60,836 nt of DNA from Microcaldota archaeon (GCA_021799475.1 JAJZAJ010000003.1:1-60836), one strand, 5' to 3'. Positions 15,490 through 23,256 are shown, counted from the stretch's first letter. The notes: generated by a model not told the origin, from the letters alone. Made by a program: numbers and translations.

Positions 15490-15598
15490 GAGCAGACTCA
15501 GTTGCTTCTGTCAGAGCGATGCGAGGGCTTGTGCTGAGGCGGTCACCAACAGATGTAACATGTTGATAGTTCTTATATTCATCTTGTAAAATAGGGCT

Positions 15599-16525
15599 AT
15601 GGCATCGAAATGGGAGCAGAAGAAAACAGCGATAATGAAAGATTATGCCGCAATCACCGATAAGATACTGGCTCTTAACGGCCTTAAGGGCGCTAGATTA
15701 AGACCATTGAAAGGCGGTTACGTAAATATAGTATTGCTGGCTACGAAAGGGAGCACAAAGCGTGTTATAAAGATATCAGTCGATGACAAACTGCAAAATG
15801 AAGTTTATTGGTACGCAGAAGCGAAGAAGGCAAATGTAAGCACGCCCAGACTGATAACGTATAATTTATCCGAAAAGACCGTACCGTACAAATACATGAT
15901 TTCCAGCTACATAGATGGAAAACCGCCAAGTTGGGATTCCAGAGAGCTTCAATATCGCGCTGGAATCTTTACAGGTAAAGCGTTAAGAAAATTACACGGG
16001 AGGCGCGTTAATGGATTCGGTAGCTTAAACCCGGATAATAAATGGAGCAATAAGACCTGGATTGAAACGCTCAGGTATATCAGGGGTTTCGCCATAGATG
16101 ATAGAGCCGCTTTGAGGGTGCTGAAACCAAGGCAGATAGAGCTAATCGACAACCTCACCATTTATAACAAAGAACTTGAAGTCAAGAGCGCAAGATTGCT
16201 ACACGGCGACCTTTATAGCCAGAACCTCCTTTATGAAAATAAACTGGATAGATTCTTCATAATTGATCCTTCGTACTATGTGATTGCCGGGGATCCGATG
16301 TATGACGTCTCGTATTCTATGGTTGAGAGGGGGAAAGGCTTCAATGCTGGGGTGAGGCATGGCTATGACATAGAGAGCCTTGCCGAAAAAGAGCTATACA
16401 GGCTTAAAATGCTCGGCATTTTCCAGACGTTCAAAGATATGACATGGTACGTTTCGAATAACGATTCTAAGGTGGAGATTAAGAAACTCCATAAAAGTCT
16501 CCTTGAGGGGCTATCCTCAATTTGA
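15599..16525 (+). CDS. Aminoglycoside phosphotransferase-like kinase (308 aa)
   Basis: The protein-kinase-like APH/choline kinase fold is indicated by an N-lobe with VIKISVDD (ATP-binding Lys), the Brenner catalytic loop LLHGDLYSQNLLY near residue 200 (HGDxxxxN) and the metal-binding IIDPSYYVIAGDPMYDVSY near 221 (D...GDP...D). Substrates in this family include aminoglycosides, choline, sugars and small metabolites; none can be chosen here. Archaea do not normally meet aminoglycosides, so metabolite phosphorylation is more likely. ATG at 15599. The gene lies in the accessory island. Confidence 0.85.
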   Translation: MASKWEQKKTAIMKDYAAITDKILALNGLKGARLRPLKGGYVNIVLLATKGSTKRVIKISVDDKLQNEVYWYAEAKKANVSTPRLITYNLSEKTVPYKYMISSYIDGKPPSWDSRELQYRAGIFTGKALRKLHGRRVNGFGSLNPDNKWSNKTWIETLRYIRGFAIDDRAALRVLKPRQIELIDNLTIYNKELEVKSARLLHGDLYSQNLLYENKLDRFFIIDPSYYVIAGDPMYDVSYSMVERGKGFNAGVRHGYDIESLAEKELYRLKMLGIFQTFKDMTWYVSNNDSKVEIKKLHKSLLEGLSSI

Positions 16526-16584
16526 CATCTTAAATTTACTGCAGCAGCAAGGCGGTCGCTGCGAGCGAGCCTTAACATTAGTTT

Positions 16585-16800
16585 ATGGGCAAGTCGGGCA
16601 AGCTTCAATTCAATGTGCCAGAGTTCGAGATAAAGCGAGAGGATAACACGGACATTCGCAATAAGGTGCTTAGCCTAACGCCAGAAGACCGCAAGAGGTT
16701 AGGTATAAATAAGTCAACTCTGTGGTATATGCAGAAACACATAAAAGAGGGCAAGAGAATCAAGGTTTATGGCAAGGTTATGGGTAAAATAAGTGAATAA
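16585..16800 (+). pseudogene. Cas1-like C-terminal remnant (71 codons)
   Basis: The sequence GKSGKLQFNVPEFEIKRED, then RNKVLSLTPEDRKRLGINKS and TLWYMQKHIKEGKRIKVYGK, resembles from memory the C-terminal extension of some archaeal Cas1 proteins (the helix-turn-helix-like tail). Only about 70 residues are present; the catalytic Cas1 body is absent upstream. It could instead be a small HTH protein in its own right. Part of it recurs at 17305-17401. It overlaps the next ORF start by 8 bases. Confidence 0.45.
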
Positions 16801-17302
16801 GATGAATAATCACAAAAACATTAGAATATATTTTTCTGATGGTAAATATGTTGATATTTCCGAGGATAAAGAAGAACAAAACAATTTATTTTCGGGATTT
16901 AATGAGTGGATAAAACCTAAATTAATAAAAGAATTTAGAGAAAACGGTGGCGAACAACTATCAAAATCTGAAATAGAATTATTAAAAAAAATAGATAAGT
17001 TACAAAAAAAGATTGACCCTAAATTATTTTATAAATCTACTGGAATTATGATTGATGTTAAAAAAGCAAATAAAAATATTGATAAATTAAATTTAGAAGA
17101 TAGGATCAATTATAAGTTATATAAGGATGAAATAGACAAATTAATAAAAAATAACTATATAAGAAAAATCGGACTGATCCCAAAAAGTTATGAGATTACT
17201 GAGAAAGGATATAAAATACTAAGATTGATTCTCTTTTGCCAAAAAGTCAATAAAAATGAGGAAGTAATAAGCAGGGATCCAAAATATATAAGCAATAAAT
17301 GA
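16793..17302 (+). CDS. Hypothetical AT-rich protein (169 aa)
   Basis: I do not recognise the family. The codons are very AT-rich, with far more AAA/AAT/ATA than neighbouring core genes, which points to acquired DNA. The protein is Lys/Asn/Ile-rich. The last third (LIKNNYIRKIGLIPKSYEIT, EKGYKILRL) looks like the end of a winged helix. The gene lies between two copies of a Cas1-like tail, so it may have come in by insertion or duplication at that point. Confidence 0.6.
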   Translation: MNKMNNHKNIRIYFSDGKYVDISEDKEEQNNLFSGFNEWIKPKLIKEFRENGGEQLSKSEIELLKKIDKLQKKIDPKLFYKSTGIMIDVKKANKNIDKLNLEDRINYKLYKDEIDKLIKNNYIRKIGLIPKSYEITEKGYKILRLILFCQKVNKNEEVISRDPKYISNK

Positions 17303-17304
17303 AG

Positions 17305-17401
17305 ATAACCTGAGAACTATAACGCCAGAAGACCTCAAGAGGTTAGGTATAAATAAGTCAACGTTGTGGTATATGCAGAAGCACGTAAGAGAAGGAAAGT
17401 G
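17305..17401 (+). repeat. Second, truncated copy of the Cas1-like tail
   Basis: Translated in frame, this reads EDNLRTITPEDLKRLGINKS then TLWYMQKHVREGK and stop. It matches 16639-16763 with an internal deletion of about 18 bases and a handful of substitutions. The pair are direct repeats about 0.65 kb apart. The copy fuses out of frame into a methylase-like fragment. Confidence 0.75.
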
Positions 17402-17575
17402 AGTCGTTTGTTAGAACTCGGTAGTAAGTGTAGCTCAGAAGATAAACTAACTGATAAAACTGAGAAACTGAAAGACGAGATAAACACATTAGAAAACGAA
17501 ATTGATAATCAAATCTACAAAATTTATAGGATAACAGAAGAGGAAAAGAAAGTAATTGAAGAGAGCCTGAAGTAG
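17400..17575 (+). pseudogene. C-terminal fragment of a type II N6-adenine DNA methyltransferase
   Basis: The frame encodes SRLLELGSKCSSEDKLTDKT, a coiled segment, then EIDNQIYKIYRITEEEKKVI and EESLK. The ending (IDxxVYxLYxLTEEE) is the typical tail of Eco57I-like or BREX-like restriction-modification methylases. The catalytic region (NPPY) is absent, so this is a remnant. A GTG at 17366 would open the frame through the preceding Cas1-like repeat in another phase. It ends 8 bases before the nuclease-like gene. Confidence 0.6.
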
Positions 17576-17583
17576 GTGGTATT

Positions 17584-18066
17584 ATGTTTGAAGGAGACAA
17601 TAATCTAAGAACTCTTAAATCCCATGTCAATACAGCATTAGGGTTATTGAAAGCAGATGAAGAACTTTTTAGTTTTGATGCTGATAGCTCAAGAAGTCAT
17701 AATCCAGAACGAGCTATAGCACATAGATTAGGATGTTATTTACAATTGCTATTCAAAGATTTAAAAGTAGACTGTGAGTATAATAAGCACGTGAATGATC
17801 CAAAAAAAGATGGAAACGACAAGATAATAATTCCCGATATTGTAGTACATCGGAGAAAAGTAGATATGGGTAATTTATTAGTTATAGAAGTTAAAACAAC
17901 TAACGATGAATCGGGAATAGAAAATGACAAAAATAAACTTGTGGAATTAACTCGTGGGATACAAACGACACAAGGATTAATGAAATATGATTACGGTTTG
18001 TTCATTCTTTTTAATTCATCAAAACCATCACTCAAATGGTTCAAAGATGGCAACCCTATTGATTAG
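17584..18066 (+). CDS. PD-(D/E)XK-like nuclease (160 aa)
   Basis: The core IIPDIVVHRRKVDMGNLLVI followed by EVKTTN (residues about 81-106) gives the PD...(D/E)xK arrangement of restriction-endonuclease-like folds. Further support is the N-terminal basic helix and GIQTTQGLMKYDYGLFILFN as the late beta-alpha unit. ATG at 17584 has GGTGGT 5-10 bases upstream. It follows a methylase fragment and is AT-rich, so it may be the surviving nuclease of a broken defence locus. An anti-phage or restriction role is inference. Confidence 0.7.
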   Translation: MFEGDNNLRTLKSHVNTALGLLKADEELFSFDADSSRSHNPERAIAHRLGCYLQLLFKDLKVDCEYNKHVNDPKKDGNDKIIIPDIVVHRRKVDMGNLLVIEVKTTNDESGIENDKNKLVELTRGIQTTQGLMKYDYGLFILFNSSKPSLKWFKDGNPID

Positions 18067-18177
18067 CATTGTAGGTTAATGTGTGCAATCCCTCTCTTTC
18101 TCAGCCCTTCTCCATGCTAAAACTATGTTAGAGAAGGGGGACATTTGAGGGACTTATATATAACCCCCAATACCATA

Positions 18178-18252
18178 TGCTCCCCTCGGGATTTGAACCC
18201 GAGTTTCGGCCTTGAGAGGGCCGTGTCCTTGACCAGGCTAGACGAGGGGAGC
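18178..18252 (-). tRNA. tRNA-Glu (CTC)
   Basis: On the minus strand the acceptor GCTCCCC (18252-18246) pairs with GGGGAGC, A73 at 18178. The T arm is TCGGG-TTCAAAT-CCCGA, the anticodon stem CGGCC/GGCCG, and the loop CTCTCAA gives CTC. A TATA-like TTTTATAGG lies about 30 bases upstream. It closes the right border of the accessory island. A degenerate copy lies at about 38632-38682. Confidence 0.94.
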
Positions 18253-18374
18253 GACTAAGGCAAACAGATATTATTGGCACTATGCCTATAAAACTTCGCT
18301 ATCGCGCGACATGCCTGACAATCAAGCCGCACTATACTGCATGCGCTTCTGTGAGTATTATACAGATTGGGACA

Positions 18375-19166
18375 TTAGCGTCTCTGTATCCTGTTCGCAA
18401 CTTTGCTGTTGAAGGTGTTAGGCATCACCTTCTCGCTTATGAATTCAGCTATCTTCATGTCTGTGTTGTTCGACATATGTATCGCTTCCGTTACGAACAT
18501 ATTCTTGAGCATCTCATCCTCTATTGGGTTTATCCTCCCGTTATCTATTTCTTTCATCTTCTTCTCCATTCTGTCAAGTACTGATGAGAAGCGTTTGACC
18601 ATGTGGTCTGGTGCTGTCTTTATCCCCATCGCCTGCTCAAACAGCTCGATATGCATCGCAGCCTTGCTTGAGTGGTAGAGTACCCTGAAAGGCACCTTAT
18701 ACATATTCCTCGTCAGATATGCTGCGACCTCTGATTTATCCTCGCCCTGCGATGCCATTACCGCCGGTATCAGCAGAAGGTTTTGCTCCTTCTTCATGCG
18801 CTTGGATGGACCGTTCGCATTCTCTACGTATGCATCCCTGGTGCTATGCTCCAGCGCATAGAAGAGACCTACGTAGGCGGCTATTGAATGCTTCATCGAC
18901 TGGTATAGCGCAATGCTGCTGACATCTTTTGCACCTTGCAGGTCATTCGCAAGTTTCATCAGTTCCTTCAGTTGCTTTGATACCTTTTGCATCGATGCTG
19001 CAACCTCGCTGCTCCTTGACCTGCTTACATGATCGTTGATTACGGCATACGCCATTGCGAATATCAGCCCTTTTACCGGAAGCAGGTTAGCTCCAGAGCG
19101 TATGGCTTTTGGAGTTATGGAGCTCACGCTCTTGCTTTTTTCTACTTTTGTTTTGAGTTTTTGCAA
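18375..19166 (-). CDS. Hypothetical helical protein (263 aa)
   Basis: I do not recognise the family. The protein is predicted to be almost all helical, with many Met, Ala and Lys residues and a short hydrophobic patch near residues 28-45 (LLPVKGLIFAMAYAVI). There is no catalytic motif. The first 25 residues are basic (KLKTKVEKSKS). It lies alone between tRNA-Glu and the PH-domain gene and is transcribed away from the latter. Confidence 0.65.
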   Translation of the reverse strand: MQKLKTKVEKSKSVSSITPKAIRSGANLLPVKGLIFAMAYAVINDHVSRSRSSEVAASMQKVSKQLKELMKLANDLQGAKDVSSIALYQSMKHSIAAYVGLFYALEHSTRDAYVENANGPSKRMKKEQNLLLIPAVMASQGEDKSEVAAYLTRNMYKVPFRVLYHSSKAAMHIELFEQAMGIKTAPDHMVKRFSSVLDRMEKKMKEIDNGRINPIEDEMLKNMFVTEAIHMSNNTDMKIAEFISEKVMPNTFNSKVANRIQRR

Positions 19167-19279
19167 GAAACAACCCCCGGCCGCAGAGGTCGTAAAAGCG
19201 GCGCTCTATAATTGAGATAGTAGTTTTTAAAAACCCCTCTGCAATCACTACAATTTAATACCTTGCCTGCGTTATTGCT

Positions 19280-19852
19280 ATGATTATCATGGCTGTCTAC
19301 CAGAACGATGTCAATGTTGTAAAGAATGCTCTATGGGGTGACGAGAAGGTCATGGTCACTGCCACGCAGCGGAAGAACCCGGCGTTGGGCGGCTCCGTCA
19401 TCAACCCTACGACAGTGGTCGCAACAGATAAGAGAATAATAATAGTCAACAGGCAGACAGCAGGAATACGCAAGGACATAGAGACCATACCATATAACAG
19501 GATAGCCAGCGTCAGGCTCGAGAAAGGAGTCGTATCAAGTTCTGTTTATCTTAGAGTGGGAGGCTTTTCCGGAGGCGATGAAAAAGGGTTCTTGAAGAAA
19601 GGGGAGGAAGAGGGGGAGATAGCAGGTCTCAGGAGGAGCGACGCTAAAGCGCTAGCGGATTTCGTAAATCAGATGATAGTCTCTCTGGGCGCGCCATCGG
19701 TAACCATAGGCAACTTTGCTTCTGGCGGACCACAAAGCAAGCAACAAAAAGCATCAGCATCGAGCGGAGCATCATCTTTCTGCCCCAAATGCGGAGCACA
19801 GAATGATATATCATCAAAATTCTGTACGTCTTGCGGCGCAAAACTGAGATAG
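19280..19852 (+). CDS. PH-like domain protein with C-terminal zinc ribbon (190 aa)
   Basis: Residues about 10-130 have the bacterial/archaeal PH-like pattern (VVATDKRIIIVNRQ, IPYNRIASVRLEKGVV, FVNQMI), as in SHOCT/YokE-type proteins. A Ser/Gln/Ala-rich linker is followed by a zinc ribbon CPKCGAQN...FCTSCGAKL at 170-190. TATA-like TTTAATACC lies about 25 bases before ATG 19280, so the mRNA is probably leaderless. Role unknown; membrane or protein binding is inferred. Confidence 0.85.
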   Translation: MIIMAVYQNDVNVVKNALWGDEKVMVTATQRKNPALGGSVINPTTVVATDKRIIIVNRQTAGIRKDIETIPYNRIASVRLEKGVVSSSVYLRVGGFSGGDEKGFLKKGEEEGEIAGLRRSDAKALADFVNQMIVSLGAPSVTIGNFASGGPQSKQQKASASSGASSFCPKCGAQNDISSKFCTSCGAKLR

Positions 19853-19867
19853 TCAGATAGTCATGCT

Positions 19868-20341
19868 TCATGGCCTGTTTGCTGTTTTGCCGGTTATCGC
19901 TTCGTTTATCGAGTAGTGCGCCATTACTTTTGAGCATATCTCATCTATATTCTGGAGTTTCATCTCCCTCGCTATGCGCGCTGCCTGGTTTATCTTGTTT
20001 GCATGGGAGTTATATGCTTTTACCGCAGCTGCGCACGCATCCCTCTCATGGGGATTCCTTATGCCAAACGGTTCAGCAGCCCGCATCTTATCCGATACGC
20101 TTATCTCGGTTTTCGGATATGATATAGGAACATCGAATATTGCAGAGAGTTTTCTTGGCATGCTCCCAGGCTCCTTGTCGCACGCGATTATAGAAGGAGT
20201 GCCTGCTCTCCTTATCTGCTCTATAAACCAGGCCATGCCGGCAAAAGTCTTGTGCGTCGAGAGCACCAGTTTGCCTTCCAATGAGAGGCACACTACGGCA
20301 GAGGTCTTTCCCGGATCAACTCCAACTATTATAGATGCCAG
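19868..20341 (-). CDS. RNase H-fold protein, DUF460-like (about 157 aa), non-ATG start
   Basis: The N-terminus SIIVGVDPGKTSAVVCLSLE carries the first catalytic Asp of the RNase H/RuvC fold and must be included. The only methionine-type start in frame (GTG at 20293) falls after it. Upstream the frame reaches CTG at 20341 right after the TGA of the previous gene (20344-20342), in the same frame. The middle (SIIACDKEPGSMPRKLSAIF) and the end (PHERDACAAAVKAY) match the archaeal DUF460 nuclease-like proteins, which are usually longer. Start at CTG or ATA, or readthrough of the TGA, are the options. Confidence 0.75.
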   Translation of the reverse strand: MASIIVGVDPGKTSAVVCLSLEGKLVLSTHKTFAGMAWFIEQIRRAGTPSIIACDKEPGSMPRKLSAIFDVPISYPKTEISVSDKMRAAEPFGIRNPHERDACAAAVKAYNSHANKINQAARIAREMKLQNIDEICSKVMAHYSINEAITGKTANRP

Positions 20342-21397
20342 TCAACCACTGTTGTTCAGCATATAGCCATATGCACTATCCACCTGCTCTGGCAGAGTCT
20401 GGAACTTGCAGTTAAGCACGAACAACGGGGTAGTAGTGATGTTGTAGAACGTTGCCTGCAATGCCATGCCGTTTAGCATTGCTGCGGAATTCTGCATGCA
20501 TTCTCCGAACTGTGTCCTGTTTAGATCTGATGAGATGACTACGTTTTGCAATGTGATGTTACTCAGCGGAATGCCTGTGAATATGGTGCTTAGGTTGCTG
20601 ATGAACCATGGGAAATTTTTCTGCTTCGATGCACAGGCGAGATATGCGCCAAGGTTCTGTGTTTGCAGCACCCCGTAGTTGGCATAGTGGCTCTCAGCAT
20701 ATGTGGTAAATATCATCTTGTAAGTTGTGTTTAGCATGCTGCTATGTTCTTTTGTGAAGTTTATCGCATTGCCTATTGCTATCATAGATCCCGGGGCATA
20801 CGGATCTATAAATACATACGTCTGATACGGAGGTTTGGAGCTGCAAGGCACCTTGCCAGCCAGGCTTACCACCCCATACGCGACTGTCTGGTCATTTGTC
20901 TTAAGCAATGGAGAGAATATCTGCAGGAACGGCTGCGCAAGAGAAAGATTGCTATCATACAGAAGTAAACTGAAGTTGCCTAGCCTATCGCCTGCAGTAG
21001 GATCCCTGTACGGGATTCTAACGAACCATTCGCGTTGCTGAGGCAGGAACGTGGCATTCGCCATATTTGGCAATGAATAATATGGAAGCAGCACTATCGA
21101 ACTGTTCGCCAGCTGATATCCCGCTATTACGCTCTCCGCTGCTGCCAGAGCCTGAGAGGCGTTATGCACCGGAGGCGTGCATATGGCGTTCGATGTTCCG
21201 AAACAACTCTGCACCACAGGGCTTTGGAAATTCACAAGGGCAAACACAAGCGCAACAAGGATTATTACAAGCACTATGAGCGAAACATGGAGCATATCAA
21301 GACCGAGCATCCGCGATGCCGGTTTAACTATGAACATCGGCTGCTTCGCATTCTTCAGTGCATTCTTCGCCTCTTTATTCAATCCGTCTTTTGCCAT
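20342..21397 (-). CDS. Membrane-anchored DsbA/thioredoxin-like protein without the CxxC (351 aa)
   Basis: A basic cytoplasmic tail of about 35 residues is followed by one membrane helix (residues about 38-60, LIVLVIILVALVFALV) and a large extracytoplasmic domain. YQTYVFIDPYAPGSMIAIGN near 193 sits where DsbA-like proteins have xDPYCPxC; both cysteines are missing. Later segments (GVLQTQNLGAYLACASKQKN, a helical insert, then TTTPLFVLNCKF with a cis-Pro-like TP) agree with a DsbA fold. Several other Cys are present. A non-redox chaperone or binding role is inferred. Confidence 0.65.
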   Translation of the reverse strand: MAKDGLNKEAKNALKNAKQPMFIVKPASRMLGLDMLHVSLIVLVIILVALVFALVNFQSPVVQSCFGTSNAICTPPVHNASQALAAAESVIAGYQLANSSIVLLPYYSLPNMANATFLPQQREWFVRIPYRDPTAGDRLGNFSLLLYDSNLSLAQPFLQIFSPLLKTNDQTVAYGVVSLAGKVPCSSKPPYQTYVFIDPYAPGSMIAIGNAINFTKEHSSMLNTTYKMIFTTYAESHYANYGVLQTQNLGAYLACASKQKNFPWFISNLSTIFTGIPLSNITLQNVVISSDLNRTQFGECMQNSAAMLNGMALQATFYNITTTPLFVLNCKFQTLPEQVDSAYGYMLNNSG

Positions 21398-21464
21398 TTA
21401 TCAACACCTGGTTAAGTATGATTAAAGTATAGATGTGCATCGATACAGACAACTTCATTCTCAT

Positions 21465-21578
21465 TCAGCAGTAGCCGCATCCGCACTCAGTTTTCTTTTT
21501 TCCGCGGCAAGCACAGCAGGCACAGCACTTCATGCAGCAACTATCTGTCTTTGATGGATTTCCTGTTTTTCTCTTCAT
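21465..21578 (-). CDS. Tiny cysteine-rich protein (37 aa, ten Cys)
   Basis: ATG at 21578 opens a 37-codon frame with ten cysteines, clustered as CC-x2-CC-x-CC-x-C in the middle and CGCGYC at the end; the N-terminus is basic (MKRKTGNPSK). A TATA box (TTTATAAA, 21599-21606) is centred about 25 bases upstream, the expected distance for a leaderless archaeal mRNA. The pattern suggests metal binding (metallothionein-like) or a Cys-rich membrane-proximal tail. No family is recognised. Confidence 0.7.
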   Translation of the reverse strand: MKRKTGNPSKTDSCCMKCCACCACRGKKKTECGCGYC

Positions 21579-21722
21579 TACAGTATGCTATACTTATGTT
21601 TATAAAGATTTTGCCCTAAAGCATCATGCCCATATTGGTAGTTAGTGGAGCAAAATGCCAGTTTATAGCTTTCGATAAAATAAATCGCACAGCTTGTTTA
21701 TATTCTTTCTTTGCGATTTAAT

Positions 21723-22151
21723 ATGGGCGATAGTATGGAGTTCAAGATGGGAAGGACGACGGTTTCTTTGGGAGAAGAGGTGGTGAGCAGGTTTATCACG
21801 ACGAGAATTGTAGATAGGGCAGATGTGCCGAACATGCGCAGGGTGCTTGAGACGGCTCTGGGATCCATCCTCAAGGCCGAAAAGGTCATGGATGACAATG
21901 ACATGAAGATGCTTGCTGAGCACGCGCTCGTCTATGCTGAGAATTCCGCACTGTATAAGTATCTGGGGAGGCTCGATATGAAACTGTGCGGCTCTGCCGA
22001 AGACGGTATGTTCGAGAGCCTAGGTGTGCTCATGGTCCTCAGGGAGCTGAACTCCAGGGCAAAGAACGGGAACGACAGGGGCGCGACCTCTGAGCTGCTG
22101 CTGTTGCTGATGAAAAAGGGGTATTTTAAAGGGATAGATAGGTGCATCTGA
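21723..22151 (+). CDS. Hypothetical protein (142 aa)
   Basis: I do not recognise it. The sequence is helical and Leu/Met-rich (VLMVLRELNSRAKNG, TSELLLLLMKKGYFKG). TATA-like TTTATATT at about 21697-21704 is centred some 22-25 bases before ATG 21723, which suggests a leaderless mRNA; an in-frame TTG at 21711 would add four residues but lies inside the promoter spacing. There is no membrane segment. Confidence 0.65.
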   Translation: MGDSMEFKMGRTTVSLGEEVVSRFITTRIVDRADVPNMRRVLETALGSILKAEKVMDDNDMKMLAEHALVYAENSALYKYLGRLDMKLCGSAEDGMFESLGVLMVLRELNSRAKNGNDRGATSELLLLLMKKGYFKGIDRCI

Positions 22152-22333
22152 ATCTTCGATTTTCCTGCTTTGTCCTTTTCCAAGCCATAATGCCCGCATA
22201 GCGGACTTCAACGAGATGTGCCAGATTCCAAGAATGGCAGCGCCGGACATTCTGGCCGCGAAGCTGATTTTCCACACCGTCTGCATCGCTTTCAAAAAGT
22301 AATCCTTATATAACCAGGAAGCGATAGAAGCTT

Positions 22334-23125
22334 ATGCTGTTCGTAGGTTTGGATTTGGCGTGGTCCACTAAGAACTCCAGCGGAATCGCTATCATCGATG
22401 GGAACAAGAAGAAAGGCGAAGTCGTCTCTTTCGGCCTTGTCGGCTCCGACGACGAGATAATCGAGACCATAACGAAAACAGTCGGTAACCGCAATGCTTT
22501 CATAGCGATAGATGCACCACTGATTGTTCCGAACGAGGAAGGAAGAAGGATTGCGGAAACCATAACTGGTGACCTCTTTAGGAAGTACAACGCTGGAGCC
22601 CACCCTGCAAACAGAAGCCATCTCGCATCTTGGACTGGAACGATAAGAGGTGAGGAGATAGCAAAGAAACTTCAGAAGAAGGGCTTTGCGCACAGCCCAT
22701 TCATAGCGCAGTACGAGGAGGACAGAAGATTCTTCGAGGTTTATCCGCACCCGTCCATGATTGTTCTCTTCAATCTGAAAACCGTCATCCCATACAAGAA
22801 CAAACCGAACAGAGATTACGAATCAAGATGGGGCGCCTTCAAAGAATACCAGCAGCACATGAAGGAGCTGAAGGGTGCTGCTCCGCCGGTCTCTATACCG
22901 AGGGAAGTTCTTTCAATGAAGATAGAGAACCTGAAAGCCCAGAAGCTGAAGGATTACGAGGATGTCCTAGACGGGATATTCTGCGCTTACATCGCTTATT
23001 ACTGCTGGGCAAATCCTGACAAATGTGCGGTGCTTGGAGATATGGACAGAGGATATATCATGACCCCTATTTTCGACAGCATGAGAAACGCTCTTAAGAT
23101 CGACCAGATGCAGAAAAAGTTATGA
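22334..23125 (+). CDS. DUF429-family RNase H-fold protein (263 aa)
   Basis: The N-terminus LFVGLDLAWSTKNSSGIAII, the block AFIAIDAPLIVPNEEGRR with its invariant Asp, FFEVYPHPSMIVLF and the late DYEDVLDGIFCAYIAYY match DUF429, a predicted nuclease family with an RNase H-like fold. Asp7, the IDAPL Asp and the late Asp would form the active site. Function in cells is not established. ATG at 22334 is close to TATA-like CCTTATATAACC about 25 bases upstream, so the mRNA is probably leaderless. Confidence 0.85.
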   Translation: MLFVGLDLAWSTKNSSGIAIIDGNKKKGEVVSFGLVGSDDEIIETITKTVGNRNAFIAIDAPLIVPNEEGRRIAETITGDLFRKYNAGAHPANRSHLASWTGTIRGEEIAKKLQKKGFAHSPFIAQYEEDRRFFEVYPHPSMIVLFNLKTVIPYKNKPNRDYESRWGAFKEYQQHMKELKGAAPPVSIPREVLSMKIENLKAQKLKDYEDVLDGIFCAYIAYYCWANPDKCAVLGDMDRGYIMTPIFDSMRNALKIDQMQKKL

Positions 23126-23133
23126 ACTCTATA

Positions 23134-23256
23134 TTAACATTGGCAGCAAGAACCCGATTGTAACTCCGCTGCGTAGGAATATTGCAGGTTGTGCAGTAAC
23201 AGGCATGACCGGAGGTCTTTGCATCTATTCGCTTTCGCTTTGGTCATGTTTGGCAT
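23134..23256 (-). CDS. Small protein with a Cys-rich tail and strong Shine-Dalgarno site (40 aa)
   Basis: ATG at 23256 is preceded by GGAGGTGAT four bases upstream, the strongest ribosome-binding site seen in the window. The 40-residue product starts with basic MPNMTKAKANRCKD and ends SGSCCQC; five Cys in all. The leader of at least 80 bases includes a 6-bp hairpin (CTTCGC/GCGAAG). The same frame extends upstream to GTG 23340, but the Shine-Dalgarno site decides for 23256. Family not recognised. Confidence 0.55.
   Translation of the reverse strand: MPNMTKAKANRCKDLRSCLLLHNLQYSYAAELQSGSCCQC

Noticed and set aside
15511-20344. Reassignment of TGA as a sense codon
   Set aside because: Many intact genes here end in TGA directly before other genes (for example Sec61-beta), and no conserved Trp or Cys positions correspond to TGA, so the two in-frame cases are treated as local oddities.
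22152-22333. Short plus-strand ORF (MCQIPRMAAPDI..., 28 codons)
   Set aside because: Too short, without a promoter or ribosome site, and located in the spacer before the leaderless DUF429 gene.
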